Shown here piece after piece: positions 35,412 through 44,926 of a DNA stretch of 64,000 nucleotides. Each line of letters starts with the position of its first letter. Within the stretch, counting starts at the first letter, position 1. The notes below the pieces were generated by a model. That model was not told the origin of the DNA and ran no database searches. It saw only the letters and a list, made by a program, of their open reading frames with translations. Made by a program: the position numbers and the translations under genes. The stretch lies in contig NZ_CP132294.1 in assembly GCF_030734285.1 (NCBI RefSeq), positions 3,410,001 to 3,474,000 on the forward strand, read 5' to 3'. The DNA comes from Natronococcus sp. AD-5 (lineage in GTDB: Archaea; Halobacteriota; Halobacteria; Halobacteriales; Natrialbaceae).

Positions 35412-35630
35412 ATGCAGGTCACCGTCGACGTCAAGGGGGAGGAACGCCGCGAACTCGCGCTCGAGGACGTGGCGACCGACGCGCCGGAGCCGACCTACGC
35501 GGACCTGCTCCGCGAGGTCGACCTCAGCCCCCACGAGGTGAGCGTCCTGGTCGACGGACGACCCGTCCCCGAGGATCAGCCGGTCGAGAGCGAGCGCGTG
35601 ACCGTCCTACGCCTGATCAAGGGCGGCTAG
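35412..35630 (+). CDS. samp2: Ubiquitin-like small archaeal modifier protein SAMP2
   Basis: This 72-residue beta-grasp protein ends in KGG, the diglycine needed for activation by the E1-like UbaA. The segments LREVDLSPHEVSVLVDGRPV and VTVLRLIKGG match SAMP2 of Haloferax. SAMP2 is attached to lysines of proteins and also delivers sulfur for tRNA thiolation. The ATG at 35412 is preceded closely by the upstream gene's end (57 bp). Its TAG stop and the TAG stop of the convergent modE gene share the palindrome CTAG (35627-35630). Confidence 0.93.
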   Translation: MQVTVDVKGEERRELALEDVATDAPEPTYADLLREVDLSPHEVSVLVDGRPVPEDQPVESERVTVLRLIKGG

Positions 35631-36325
35631 CCGGACGAATCGAGTCCCGCCCCCCTCGCCGCGGTCGCCTTGAACGAGGCGACGACGGATCGGCCGGGTT
35701 CGAGTTCCAAGCGCTCGAGGCTCGAGCGCGTGATGAGCGCCTCGATCTCGACGCCTTCGGCCAGCGAGAGCGTAACGCTGGCGATCTCCTCGCCGGCTTC
35801 GACGGCCGTCACCGTTCCGGCGAAGCGGTTCCGCAGGCTCGTCCCGTCCGGTTCGGGCGTTTCGTCCGGATCCGTCAGGACGACCGCGTCCGAGCGGACG
35901 CTGATCTGTACCTCGCGCGCGTTGTGCGGAACCAGCGCCACGACCGAGCCGGCGGTCGTCTCGACGGTCGCGAGTTCGCCGGTTCGCTCGTCGACGGTTC
36001 CCGTGAACACCGACTCCGTGACCGTCGCCGCGCCGTCGAGTTCGGTCGCGTGCCGGTCGAACCGGCGGCGAAGCTCGCGGGCGGCGTCGGTCAGCCTGGT
36101 TCCGCCGCCGCCGCGGCCGCCGCGCTTTCGTTCCGTGAGCCGGCCGACTTCCGCCTCGAGTTCGACGATCCGGTTCTGGAGCCGGGCGTAGGACCGCCCG
36201 AGCTCCTCGGCCGCCCCGTGCATCGATCCCTGCCGGTCGATCGCCTCGAGCATCTCGACGTCGCGGCGGTCGATCGTGACGTCGCCGGCCGAGAGTTTCG
36301 TGCTGAAGTCCTTCTCGATGCCCAT
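35627..36325 (-). CDS. ModE-type molybdate/tungstate-responsive regulator
   Basis: This 232-residue protein has an N-terminal winged helix of the LysR/ModE sort (MLEAIDRQGSMHGAAEELGR, then SYARLQNRIVELEAEVG; residues 25-70) and a C-terminal MOP/TOBE region ending LEPGRSVVASFKATA that binds oxyanions. The ATG at 36325 lies 23 bases after the stop of the transporter ATPase gene, so it is the last gene of a tupA-tupB-tupC-modE operon. It should repress the operon when molybdate or tungstate is plentiful. No clear operator is recognised upstream of tupA. Confidence 0.85.
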   Translation of the reverse strand: MGIEKDFSTKLSAGDVTIDRRDVEMLEAIDRQGSMHGAAEELGRSYARLQNRIVELEAEVGRLTERKRGGRGGGGTRLTDAARELRRRFDRHATELDGAATVTESVFTGTVDERTGELATVETTAGSVVALVPHNAREVQISVRSDAVVLTDPDETPEPDGTSLRNRFAGTVTAVEAGEEIASVTLSLAEGVEIEALITRSSLERLELEPGRSVVASFKATAARGAGLDSSG

Positions 36326-36348
36326 CGCTGTCTCCGTGCGGTCGTTGC

Positions 36349-37116
36349 TCAATAGAGCAGTTCGCCGTCGATAAACTTCCGGGTGCGTTCGTCCCGCGGG
36401 TCGTCGAAGACCGTCGCCGTCTCGCCGACCTCGATGATGCCGTCGCCGAGTAAGACCGCGACCCGATCGGCGACGCGCTCGGCCTGGTTCATGTCGTGGG
36501 TCGCGACGACGACGCCGATGTCCCGGTCGCGCGCCTCGAGCACCGCGTCCTCGATGACGGCCGTGTTCCGCGGATCCAGGTCCGACGTCGGTTCGTCGAG
36601 CAACAGGACGTCGGGATCGTACGCGAGCGCGCGGGCGAACGCGACGCGCTGCGCCTCGCCGCCCGAGAGCGACCCGGCGCTCTGCTCGGCGTCGTCGGCG
36701 AGGCCGACGATATCCAGCGCCTCGAGGGTGATCCCCGCACCGGGCGCACCCCCGGTGAGGGACTCGAACGTCCACTTCGCCCGCTCGAGCCAGGACCGAC
36801 GGACGCGGATCCCGTACTCGACGTTCCGGCGGACGCTCGCGTCGAACAGGTTCGCCTCCTGGAACACCATCCCGATCCGTCGGCGACAGGCGAGGCGCCG
36901 CCGCTCCGGGGCGGCCCAGACGTCGATACCGTCGTACTCGATCCGTCCGCGCTCCGGCCGCTCGAACAGCGCGAGCAGGCGCAACAGGGTCGACTTACCG
37001 ACCCCGGACGGGCCGATTATCGCGACGACTTCTCCGGGCGATACCGACAGCGAGACGTTCTCGAAGACCGGGTCGCCGTCGTAGCCGTGGTGAACGTCGG
37101 CGACGTCGAGCGTCAC
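36349..37116 (-). CDS. tupC: Tungstate/molybdate-type ABC transporter ATPase
   Basis: This 255-residue ATPase has Walker [10 protein letters not shown], signature [15 protein letters not shown], Walker [15 protein letters not shown] and the switch His in [10 protein letters not shown]. The GTG at 37116 overlaps the permease stop as GTGA, so translation is coupled. There is an inserted stretch around residues 105-130 ([15 protein letters not shown], Gly/Pro rich). It works with the next two upstream genes as a TupABC system. Confidence 0.9.
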   Translation of the reverse strand: MTLDVADVHHGYDGDPVFENVSLSVSPGEVVAIIGPSGVGKSTLLRLLALFERPERGRIEYDGIDVWAAPERRRLACRRRIGMVFQEANLFDASVRRNVEYGIRVRRSWLERAKWTFESLTGGAPGAGITLEALDIVGLADDAEQSAGSLSGGEAQRVAFARALAYDPDVLLLDEPTSDLDPRNTAVIEDAVLEARDRDIGVVVATHDMNQAERVADRVAVLLGDGIIEVGETATVFDDPRDERTRKFIDGELLY

Positions 37117-37829
37117 CGGTACCCCCCGGAGTCGCTTCCCAGCCGAACGACGATAGCGTTGACGAGCAGTACCAGGGCGACGAGCAGCGCCCCGAGGATC
37201 AGCGCGGTCTCGAACCGGCCCTGCCGCGCCTCGAGTTGAATCGCGGTCGTGAGCGTCCGGGTGTAGGATTCGCCGTCGGGTCCGGCGATGTTCCCGCCGA
37301 CGATGAGGACGGAGCCGACCTCGCTGATCGCCCGGCCGAAGCCGGCGAGGACGGCCGTCGCGATGCCGTATCTCGCTTCCTTGATCGTGACGAGGGCGAC
37401 GTCGAACCGCGTTCCGCCGATCGCGAACGCCGCGTCGCGGACGCCCTGATCGACGCTCGAGACGGCCGCGAGACTGACGCCGGTGATGACCGGCGCGGCG
37501 AGGACGAACTGCGACACGATCATCGCCTCGCGGGTGAAGACGAGTTCGAACGACCCGAGCGGCCCCTGGTTCGAGACCGCAAACAGGACGAGGAGGCCGA
37601 CGACGACGCTCGGAAACCCCATCCCGGTGTTGATGAGCGACGCGAGCAGCCGCTTGCCCCGGAACTCCGCGAATCCGATCAGGAGCGCGACCGGGAGGCC
37701 ACACAGCGTGCTCAGCGCGACCGCGACGAGGCTCACGTACAGCGAGACGTAGACGATGCTCCGGATGTACGTCCACTCGAAGGGGAACTCGATCAACAGC
37801 GGCACCAGCGATCCGGTTCCGGGTATCAT
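37113..37829 (-). CDS. tupB: Tungstate/molybdate-type ABC transporter permease
   Basis: This 238-residue permease has six predicted helices and the ABC inner-membrane motif region around [20 protein letters not shown] with the EAA-loop pattern, then [18 protein letters not shown], typical for TupB/WtpB and ModB permeases. It starts 11 bases after tupA stops and overlaps tupC by four bases. Confidence 0.9.
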   Translation of the reverse strand: MIPGTGSLVPLLIEFPFEWTYIRSIVYVSLYVSLVAVALSTLCGLPVALLIGFAEFRGKRLLASLINTGMGFPSVVVGLLVLFAVSNQGPLGSFELVFTREAMIVSQFVLAAPVITGVSLAAVSSVDQGVRDAAFAIGGTRFDVALVTIKEARYGIATAVLAGFGRAISEVGSVLIVGGNIAGPDGESYTRTLTTAIQLEARQGRFETALILGALLVALVLLVNAIVVRLGSDSGGYR

Positions 37830-37840
37830 CCTATCGCGTG

Positions 37841-38779
37841 TCAGTCGTCGTCGGTTGTTCCCCCCCAGTCCTCCGGAACGTACTGCTGGAAGTTCGGCTC
37901 CTCGGCCAGCGCCTCGGGGAAGAACAGTTGTTCTCCGTCGACGGCGTACTCCCCGATGAGCCGCTGGCCCTCGGCGCTCGTGAGGTAACCGATGTACGCC
38001 ATCGCGAGGTCATACTCGACGTTCTCGTGGACCGCGGGGTTAACCGCGACGATTCCGTACGGATTCGCGAGCAGTTCCGGGCCGCCCTCGATCGGCCCCT
38101 CGACGAGAATCTCGAGGTCGATGTCCGACTGCATCGAGAGGTACGTTCCGCGGTCGGCGAGCGTGTAGCCGCCGCTCTGGTCGGCTTGCGTGAGCACTTC
38201 CCCCATCCCCTGGCCGGCTTCCCGGTACCACTCGCCGAGATCGTCGTCGGTCGTTTCGGCCGCGTCCCAGATCGCGAGTTCCTTCGTGTGCGTCCCGGAT
38301 TCGTCGCCGCGCGAGACGAACGTCGACTCCGTCGCAGCGATTTCGTCGAACGCCTCGGTGGCGCTTTCCGTCCCCCCGATTGCCGCCGGATCGTCCGACG
38401 GCCCGACGACGACGAAGTCGTTGAACATAAGATCGCGACGGTTGACACCGTACCCCTCCCTGAGGAACTCGTCTTCGAGCGAGCGTGCGTGAACCAGGAC
38501 CACGTCGGAGTCGCCGTTGCGGGCGGTCTCGAGCGCGGCACCCGTCCCCTGCGAGACCGTTTCGACGCTCACCCCGTACCGGTCCTCGAACGACGCGTTC
38601 ACCTCGTCGAGCAGGCCCGTGTCGTAGGTGCTCGTGGTCGTCGTGAGCGTGATGCTCTCGCCGTTGATCGCGGGTCCGTCGTCGTCTTCGCCGCCGTCGC
38701 TCATGGCCGTACAGCCGGCGAGTCCGGCAACGACACCGCTCCCGGCTAGCGCGAGGAACTCACGTCGTTGTATCGTCAT
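37841..38779 (-). CDS. tupA: Tungstate/molybdate-binding lipoprotein TupA-like
   Basis: This 312-residue protein has a Tat motif ([10 protein letters not shown]), a lipobox LAGC (Cys24) and the oxyanion-binding start [15 protein letters not shown], close to the TTTS...GLL pattern of TupA. The [17 protein letters not shown] segment is the second ligand loop. The ATG at 38779 is chosen because the Tat signal begins there. The set TupA-TupB-TupC plus ModE suggests tungstate uptake, which suits haloarchaeal tungsten enzymes, though molybdate is also possible. Confidence 0.88.
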   Translation of the reverse strand: MTIQRREFLALAGSGVVAGLAGCTAMSDGGEDDDGPAINGESITLTTTTSTYDTGLLDEVNASFEDRYGVSVETVSQGTGAALETARNGDSDVVLVHARSLEDEFLREGYGVNRRDLMFNDFVVVGPSDDPAAIGGTESATEAFDEIAATESTFVSRGDESGTHTKELAIWDAAETTDDDLGEWYREAGQGMGEVLTQADQSGGYTLADRGTYLSMQSDIDLEILVEGPIEGGPELLANPYGIVAVNPAVHENVEYDLAMAYIGYLTSAEGQRLIGEYAVDGEQLFFPEALAEEPNFQQYVPEDWGGTTDDD

Positions 38780-39082
38780 GGATACCACGATCCGCCGAAC
38801 CGACAAATAGTTTGGGGCGGCGAGTAACCATATGCAGTTTCGTCGACGTCACCCGGCCCACCAGTACCGGTTCTCGCCGAACGTTCACGCAGCCGATAAC
38901 CGGATCACGTTACGGGTCGGCGTCGCACGAGAACCGTCGACGTCGCGGCGCCGATTCGTTCGAACCTCGGACGCGATCGGTGCCGGCCGGTCCGAAGAGC
39001 CAAACATACGTAGCGATCCGCGTCTAACGTAGCGAGCGTCGGGAGCCCCGGTTCTCGACGCGTCGCGATCCGCACGATACGC
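38780..39082. other. Divergent promoter region of the tup operon and the reductase gene
   Basis: No gene is supported. On the minus strand CAAACTATTTG (38802-38812) may hold the tup TATA element. A 66-codon plus-strand frame (38832-39032) is basic and irregular and is rejected. No textbook ModE palindrome was found. Confidence 0.45.
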
Positions 39083-39940
39083 ATGCCACCAGACTCGGAA
39101 CCGGCGCCGGGAGTGCGCGCGTTGCTCGCCGAGCCCCGATTCGAACTGCTCCCCCTCGAGGGGTTCGAGGAGCAGTTGCGACGGCTGCCGGCCGGAGCGA
39201 CGGTGGCGATCACCGCGTCGCCGTCGGTGGGTCTCGAGGCGACGATCGACCGCGCCGAGACCGCGGCCGCGCGCGGGTACGCGGTCGTTCCCCACGTCGC
39301 GGCCCGCTACGTCCGCAACGAGGCCCACCTCGAGGAGATCGCGGCTCGTCTCGCCGACGCCGGCGTTACCGACGTCTTCGTCCCGGGCGGCGACCGCGAC
39401 GAGCCGATCGGCGAATTCGACTCGGCGCACGCCCTGCTCGCGACGCTCGCGGACCTCGAGTACGGGTTCGAGGAGGTGGGCATCACCGGCTACCCGGAGG
39501 GCCATCCCGTCATCGACGACGGGACCCTCGCCGCCTCGCTGGCGCGCAAGGAGCCGTACGCGACCTACGTCGTGACCCAGCTCTGTTACGACCACGAGGC
39601 CGTTCTCGAGTGGATCGCCGACCTTCGAGCGCGCGGGATCGACCTGCCCGTCGAAGTCGGGATTCCGGGCGTCGTCGACTCCCGGCGGCTGCTGCGCCTG
39701 TCCCGGAAGGTCGGCGTCGGCGAGTCGATCGGCTTCCTCCGGAAGACCGGGGGGATCGCGGGCTTCGTCCGCCGCCTCGTCGGCGGACGGGGAACGTACG
39801 CCCCCGACGAGCTGATCGACGGCCTCGCGCCGGCCGCGACCGATCCCGCGTACGGCGTTCGCGGCGTCCACGTCTACACGTTCAATCGGATCGCGGCCCT
39901 CGAGTCGTGGCGACGCGGCAGGCTGAACCGGGACCGATGA
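39083..39940 (+). CDS. Methylenetetrahydrofolate reductase family protein
   Basis: This 285-residue TIM-barrel protein has the family pattern: VAITASPSVGLEATIDRAE, VVPHVAARYV, FVPGGDRDEPIGEF, EVGITGYPEGHP, VVTQLCYDHEAVLEWI and PVEVGIPGVVDSRRLL, with VHVYTFNRIAALESW near the end. The enzyme reduces methylene-THF to methyl-THF using FAD. Haloarchaea use folates, so this is plausible, but relatives with other pterin substrates exist. Start ATG at 39083. Confidence 0.85.
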   Translation: MPPDSEPAPGVRALLAEPRFELLPLEGFEEQLRRLPAGATVAITASPSVGLEATIDRAETAAARGYAVVPHVAARYVRNEAHLEEIAARLADAGVTDVFVPGGDRDEPIGEFDSAHALLATLADLEYGFEEVGITGYPEGHPVIDDGTLAASLARKEPYATYVVTQLCYDHEAVLEWIADLRARGIDLPVEVGIPGVVDSRRLLRLSRKVGVGESIGFLRKTGGIAGFVRRLVGGRGTYAPDELIDGLAPAATDPAYGVRGVHVYTFNRIAALESWRRGRLNRDR

Positions 39941-39974
39941 GTTGTTTGCTCCCAGCGCCTAACTGGCGCGTACG

Positions 39975-40391
39975 ATGCACGTTCGGACGGCGACCCTCGA
40001 CGACGCGCTCGAGGTCCGACGGATCCTCGACGGCGCGATGCTCGACCCCGGCGACGTCGAAGCGCGGATCGGCGACGGGGACGTCTTCGTCGCCGGAGAC
40101 CGCCGCGGCGCGAGCGGGGGAGCCGACGGGACGTCGGAGCGGATCCTCGGAGCGCTCGTCCTCGAGCCCCGCGAGCGCGGCGCGCACGTCTCGGCGGTCG
40201 GCGTCCGACGCCGCCACCGGGGACGCGGTATCGGACGAACGCTGGTCGAACGCGCGCTCGAGCGGGAGCGGCGACTCACGGCGCGATTCGACGACGGCGT
40301 CCGCCCGTTCTACGAGACGCTCGGCTTCGCGATCGAACCTATCGACGACCGGCGACACCGCGGCGTCGTCGTGGCGCGCGAGGAGCCGTGA
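39975..40391 (+). CDS. GNAT-family N-acetyltransferase
   Basis: This 138-residue protein has the acetyl-CoA binding A motif VSAVGVRRRHRGRGIGRTLV (RxxGxG) and a C-terminal FYETLGFAIEP B motif. The first strand (HVRTATLDDALEVRRILDGA) is the usual GNAT start. The target molecule is unknown. It follows the reductase gene by 34 bp on the same strand, so co-transcription is likely. Confidence 0.85.
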   Translation: MHVRTATLDDALEVRRILDGAMLDPGDVEARIGDGDVFVAGDRRGASGGADGTSERILGALVLEPRERGAHVSAVGVRRRHRGRGIGRTLVERALERERRLTARFDDGVRPFYETLGFAIEPIDDRRHRGVVVAREEP

Positions 40392-40449
40392 CGAAGACCG
40401 TCCGCCGCCGGCGGAACTTTAACACTGAGAACGTGGTACGAGGCGTCGC

Positions 40450-40812
40450 ATGGCGATACAACGGATGCTCAGCGGTGACCCGTCGAAGAGTTCGAAGCTG
40501 TACCTCGCGATCGGCATTATCTCGCTCGTGAAGGCGATCGCAGTACGGAACGACCGGGAGCGATTCCGAAGAGAGCTGATCGACGCCGGCCTGTTCATCG
40601 GCGTCGGCGTGGCGCTCCGAAAGTACGGTCAGCTCAAAGAAGAGAAGCGAGCGGAGATCGAATCGCAGGTGCCGGACTGGCTGGCCGGCGTCGCGGAGTC
40701 CGAAGCGGCGCGAGAGGGCGTCCGGTCCCTCGCGAAGCGGCAGTTCGGCGGCGAACCCGAGTCGGAACCCACGTTCCGCGACCGGGCGAAGGACGCGATC
40801 TCGGGCCGGTAG
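40450..40812 (+). CDS. Conserved haloarchaeal small protein, function unknown
   Basis: This 120-residue protein starts at ATG 40450 with a TTTAAC element about 30 nt upstream. It has two moderately hydrophobic helices (YLAIGIISLVKAIAV and GLFIGVGVALRKYG) followed by a charged C-terminal half rich in Glu/Arg. It may attach to the membrane through the first half. I recognise no named domain. Confidence 0.65.
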   Translation: MAIQRMLSGDPSKSSKLYLAIGIISLVKAIAVRNDRERFRRELIDAGLFIGVGVALRKYGQLKEEKRAEIESQVPDWLAGVAESEAAREGVRSLAKRQFGGEPESEPTFRDRAKDAISGR

Positions 40813-41043
40813 CTCGTTCGTCGGATCGCGGACGAATATTTTCCATCGTTCAGATCGAGGAGGGACGCCTACGGCCGGCATCCGCGCATCGACGGCTGGT
40901 ACGACGCGACCGACTCGAGCGTCGCCGGAAAATCGACGCGGAGATCGCCGACCGAATACCGCCGCTACCGGACGCCCCAGAGAGATGTGAGCGATTCGAC
41001 CGGTAGACTGACAGTTATCAGCGAGGGGGTGGTACCGTATCGT

Positions 41044-42672
41044 ATGGCAGGATACGACCAGACGCTCAGACCGTTCCTCTGGCGCGCCGAGCGACTGCAC
41101 CCCGATCAGGAAATCGTCTCGCGAACGCACGAGGGAATCGTCCGCAACACGTACGGCGAGTACGGCGACCGAACGCGACGGCTCGCGAACGCCCTCGAGG
41201 CGGCGGGAGTCGAAGGCGGCGACCGCGTCGGCACGTTCTGCTGGAACCACCACCGGCACGCGGAGGCGTACTTCGCGGTGCCGAACGTCGGGAGTCAGCT
41301 CCACACGATCAACCCGCTGCTTCCCGCCGAGCACATCCGGTACATCGTCGAGAACGCCGCGGATCGGCTGCTGTTCGTCGATCAGTCGCTGCTCGAGCCC
41401 CTCGAGGCCGCCTACGACGAGGAGGCCTTCGCGAGCGTCGAGCGGTTCGTCGTGATGGGCGAAGAGGTACCGGAGACGAGTCTCGAGCCGGTCACCGACT
41501 ACGAGTCGTTCATCGGCGCGCAGGACGCCGCGTACGAGTGGCCGGAGCTCGACGAAGAGACCCCCGCCGGCATGTGTTACACGTCGGGGACCACGGGCGA
41601 GCCCAAGGGCGTCGAGTACACCCAGCAGATGCTCTGGTCGCACACGATGATGACGCTGACCCCGCAGGGGCTGGGCATCGCCGAGGACGACGTCGTCATG
41701 CCGGTCGTCCCGATGTTCCACGTGAACGCGTGGGGCCTTCCGTTCTCGACGACCGCCGCCGGCGCGAAACACGTCTACCCCGGCCCGGCGCCCGACCCGG
41801 AGGACCTCGTCCGGCTCATCGAGGAGGAGGGCGTCACCCTCACCGCCGGCGTTCCGACCGTGTGGCTCGGCGTCTTAGAGTACGTCGAGGAGCACGACGT
41901 CGACCTCTCCTCGCTCGAGCGGATCGTCATCGGCGGCAGCGCGGCCCCGGAGAGCCTGATCCGCGAGTTCGACGACCGCGGCGTCGAGGTCGTCCACGCC
42001 TGGGGAATGACCGAGATGTCCCCGCTCGGCACCGTCGCCCACCTCAAGAGCGGCCTCGAGGGGCTGCCGGCGGAAGAGCAGTACGAGAAACAGGCCAAGC
42101 AGGGACTGGTCGTCCCCGGGCTCGAGTTCAAGGTGGTCGACGACGACGGCGAGGAAGTACCGTGGAACGGCGAGGACTTCGGCGAACTCTACGTCCGCGG
42201 CCCGTGGGTGACGGATTCGTACTTCGAGCGCCCCGACGCGAACGAGGCGGACTTCGAGGGATCGTGGCTCAAGACGGGCGACATCGTTACCATCGACGAA
42301 GACGGCTACGTGAAAATCGTCGACCGCGCGAAGGACGTGATCAAGAGCGGCGGCGAGTGGATCTCCTCGGTCGAACTCGAGAACGCCATCATGGCCCACG
42401 ATCACGTCAGCGAGGCGACCGTCATCGGCGCTCCACACGAGAAGTGGCAGGAGCGGCCGGTCGCCTTCGTCGTCCCCACCGAGGACGTCGGGATGGACGA
42501 GGACGAACTCCACGACGAGATCCGGTCGTTCGTCGCCGAGGACTACCCCGACTGGTGGACGCCCGACGCCGTCGTCCGCATCGATGAGGTGCCGAAGACC
42601 GCCACCGGCAAGTTCGACAAGAAGACGCTCCGCGAGGAGTACGACGCGGAAGACCTGCTCGAGGCCGAGTGA
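41044..42672 (+). CDS. Long/medium-chain fatty acyl-CoA ligase (AMP-forming)
   Basis: This 542-residue enzyme activates fatty acids with ATP and CoA. Motifs are complete: YTSGTTGEPKGVEYT (P-loop), HAWGMTEMSPLG, LKTGDIVTIDEDGYVKI, DRAKDVIKSGGEW and the catalytic Lys in TATGKFDKKTLREEY. The ATG at 41044 is chosen over 40987 because the family fold starts right after it (YDQTLRPFLWRAERL). It may supply acyl-CoA for the beta-oxidation chain whose electrons pass through the HdrD/EMO-like protein at 13.4 kb. Confidence 0.93.
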   Translation: MAGYDQTLRPFLWRAERLHPDQEIVSRTHEGIVRNTYGEYGDRTRRLANALEAAGVEGGDRVGTFCWNHHRHAEAYFAVPNVGSQLHTINPLLPAEHIRYIVENAADRLLFVDQSLLEPLEAAYDEEAFASVERFVVMGEEVPETSLEPVTDYESFIGAQDAAYEWPELDEETPAGMCYTSGTTGEPKGVEYTQQMLWSHTMMTLTPQGLGIAEDDVVMPVVPMFHVNAWGLPFSTTAAGAKHVYPGPAPDPEDLVRLIEEEGVTLTAGVPTVWLGVLEYVEEHDVDLSSLERIVIGGSAAPESLIREFDDRGVEVVHAWGMTEMSPLGTVAHLKSGLEGLPAEEQYEKQAKQGLVVPGLEFKVVDDDGEEVPWNGEDFGELYVRGPWVTDSYFERPDANEADFEGSWLKTGDIVTIDEDGYVKIVDRAKDVIKSGGEWISSVELENAIMAHDHVSEATVIGAPHEKWQERPVAFVVPTEDVGMDEDELHDEIRSFVAEDYPDWWTPDAVVRIDEVPKTATGKFDKKTLREEYDAEDLLEAE

Positions 42673-42806
42673 GCCGCGGCTCCCGCGGCGGTCCTCGGGA
42701 GCGGGACCGACGGCCCCTCGTCTCGACGACTCGCGACGGCCGGTAAAATCGGGCGGATGATTTCTGCTGTCGCCTCTACTCCGTCTCGGTTACGCCGCGT
42801 CCCGCC

Positions 42807-42953
42807 TCACAGCAGGAACGACAGCACGGCCAGTACCAGGAACGCCAGTACGAGCCACTTGGCGATCGTCATCGAGACGCCCGCGACGCCGGTCGCGCCG
42901 ACCGCGGCGGCGATCAGTGCGATGACGAAGAACAGGATTGCGAGTTCTAACAT
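42807..42953 (-). CDS. DUF1328-type two-helix membrane peptide
   Basis: This 48-residue protein (ATG at 42953) reads [20 protein letters not shown] followed by an [18 protein letters not shown] second helix, the pattern of DUF1328/YtjA small membrane proteins. The role is unknown; bacterial members are stress-related. It stands alone between the acyl-CoA ligase and aspartokinase. Confidence 0.8.
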   Translation of the reverse strand: MLELAILFFVIALIAAAVGATGVAGVSMTIAKWLVLAFLVLAVLSFLL

Positions 42954-43059
42954 ACCTCGATTTTCGGCCGGATGCTAAAAGTGCGTTGAGCTTGAATCTG
43001 CCATCTGATAACTTCTCGGAGGTCGCGCCGGAGAGCGAGGAGCGACCGCTCGCGGTCGC

Positions 43060-44238
43060 CTAAAACAGGTCCTGGGTCAACTCGAGCGTCCGCTCCCGGT
43101 CCTCCCAGTCGACGAAGATGGCGACGCTGGTCGCGCTCGTGATGATGTCGTGAACGTTGATACGCGCCTCCGCCAGGGGGTTGACGATGTCGCTGATGAT
43201 CCCCGGCTGGTTGGGCAGTTCGCCGCCGGTGACCCGGACGACCGCCAGCGACTCGTCGACGGTGACGCTCGAGAGCTCGTCGCGCGCGATGACCTCGCGG
43301 TGGAGGATGTTCTCGGCGCGTTCGGCCTCCTCCTCGTCGACGTAGAACGTGACGCTGTCGAGGCCGCTCGCGACGGCGTCGATGTTGACGTCGCTCTCGC
43401 TGAGCGGTTTCGAAAGGTGGTTGAAGACGCCGGGCTGGTTGCGGATCGCGCGGCCGGCGACGGTGAGACACGCGAGCGGACGCTCGCGCAGGTCGACCAG
43501 GTTCTGGAACTCGCCCTCGATGCTCGTCCCGCCGGAGAGGAGATCGCCGTGTTGGTAGTGGACGACCCGGACGTCGAGGTTTCCGCCCTTGTAGGAGAGC
43601 GCGGAGGGCGCGACGACCTCGGCGCCCCGGAACGAGAGGTTCCGGAGTTCGTCGACCGAGATCTCGCCGACGTTTCGGGCGCCTTCGACGACGTTGGGGT
43701 CGCCGGTCATGACGCCCTCGACGTCGGTGATGATGACGACCTCGTCGGCGTCCATGTACTTGCCCATCATGACCGCGGTCGTGTCGCTGCCGCCGCGGCC
43801 GAGCGTCGTGATCGAGCCGTCCGGCCCCTCCGCGAGGAAGCCGGTGATCACCGGTACCGTCTCGTCGAGTTCCGACGCGACCTCGGAAGCGCGCCGCTGG
43901 GTTTCATCGACGTCGACCTCGCCGTACTCGTCGGTGACGACGGGCCAGTTCTCGCTGCCGGGCTCGAGGAAGGTCGCGTCGACGTCGCGGGCCGACAGCG
44001 CGGCCTTGAGCATCCGGACCGACGTTCGCTCGCCCATGCTGACGATCTGGGCTCGGTCGGCCTCGTCGGTCTCGAAGGTGATTTCGTCGAGCAAATCGTC
44101 CGTCGTCGACCCCATCGCGCTCGCGACGACGGCGATTTCGTGGCCGTCCTCGACGGCGGCCGCGATCGAGTCCGCGGCGCGGTTGATCCGGTCCCCGCTG
44201 CCGAGACTCGTTCCGCCGAACTTCGCTACGACGCGCAT
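43060..44238 (-). CDS. Aspartate kinase
   Basis: This 392-residue enzyme makes aspartyl phosphate, the first step towards Lys, Thr and Met. It starts VVAKFGGTSLGSGDRINRAA (kinase motif KFGGTS), has TLGRGGSDTTAVMMGKYMDAD and the EIVVTDVEGVMTG-like segment, and two ACT domains at the C-terminus (from about residue 245: AGRAIRNQPGVFNHLSKPLS and TGGELPNQPGIISDIVNPLA) for feedback control. Synteny with the origin region of other haloarchaea supports the call. Confidence 0.96.
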   Translation of the reverse strand: MRVVAKFGGTSLGSGDRINRAADSIAAAVEDGHEIAVVASAMGSTTDDLLDEITFETDEADRAQIVSMGERTSVRMLKAALSARDVDATFLEPGSENWPVVTDEYGEVDVDETQRRASEVASELDETVPVITGFLAEGPDGSITTLGRGGSDTTAVMMGKYMDADEVVIITDVEGVMTGDPNVVEGARNVGEISVDELRNLSFRGAEVVAPSALSYKGGNLDVRVVHYQHGDLLSGGTSIEGEFQNLVDLRERPLACLTVAGRAIRNQPGVFNHLSKPLSESDVNIDAVASGLDSVTFYVDEEEAERAENILHREVIARDELSSVTVDESLAVVRVTGGELPNQPGIISDIVNPLAEARINVHDIITSATSVAIFVDWEDRERTLELTQDLF

Positions 44239-44482
44239 GCTGCTACCTCACGGTCGGGACGTACACTGGTGGATTGACTCATGGCAGGTGGTTGCAAGAG
44301 CGAGCAGATAACTGTGTCTCATCGTCCGCATTTTTACCCGGATCCGCGTACGATGCCGTCGGCCGTAAGTCGGCGCGATGGATCCGCCGGAGGGTCGCGA
44401 CCGTCGCCGCAACCGACGGCATCCCTGTTCGATCGACGGCGCCGACTGGATTTATGTTCGTGCGTACCATTACCACATTCCA

Positions 44483-44926
44483 ATGAAGGTACGGGACGCA
44501 CTCGAGGCCGACGCCGACGCGCTGGCGGCGATCGCCGACTCGCCCACCGACGTGATGCGGAATCTGGTCCACGACCGAACGGTGCGCGTCGCCGAGGACG
44601 GAACGCGTGATCCGAACGCGGACGTCTCGAAATCGCAGTACGGCGGCTCGGATCCCGAGGATCTGCTCGGATTCGTCAGTTTCGACGCCCGCGAGGATAC
44701 CGTCCACGTCACGCAACTCGACGGAACGCCCGAGGCGTGCAAACGACTCCTCGCCGAACCGGTTCGGTTCGCCGAGCGCGAATCGATGGCCGTCGAGGTC
44801 CTGATCGCGTCGGACGCCGAGCCGGTCGAGGACGCCGCGGAAGAACTGGGATTCGAAAAGCGAGGGCGGGGTCCGCAGTTCGACGGTGCCTCGACGACCC
44901 GGTTTCGGCTGGATCCCGCTAGCTGA
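44483..44926 (+). CDS. GNAT-like acetyltransferase-domain protein
   Basis: This 147-residue acidic protein starts at ATG 44483; a TTTATG element (44451) lies about 32 nt upstream. The start MKVRDALEADADALAAIADS and the end of the fold AAEELGFEKRGRGPQFDG resemble a GNAT domain, but the acetyl-CoA loop (RxxGxG) is not clear: the matching stretch reads PEACKRLLAEPVRFAERESM. Activity is therefore doubtful. It overlaps the end of the polymerase subunit gene by eight bases. Confidence 0.65.
   Translation: MKVRDALEADADALAAIADSPTDVMRNLVHDRTVRVAEDGTRDPNADVSKSQYGGSDPEDLLGFVSFDAREDTVHVTQLDGTPEACKRLLAEPVRFAERESMAVEVLIASDAEPVEDAAEELGFEKRGRGPQFDGASTTRFRLDPAS

Noticed and set aside
38832-39032. 66-codon frame before the reductase gene
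   Set aside because: Basic and irregular; the region is better explained as the divergent promoter of the tup operon.
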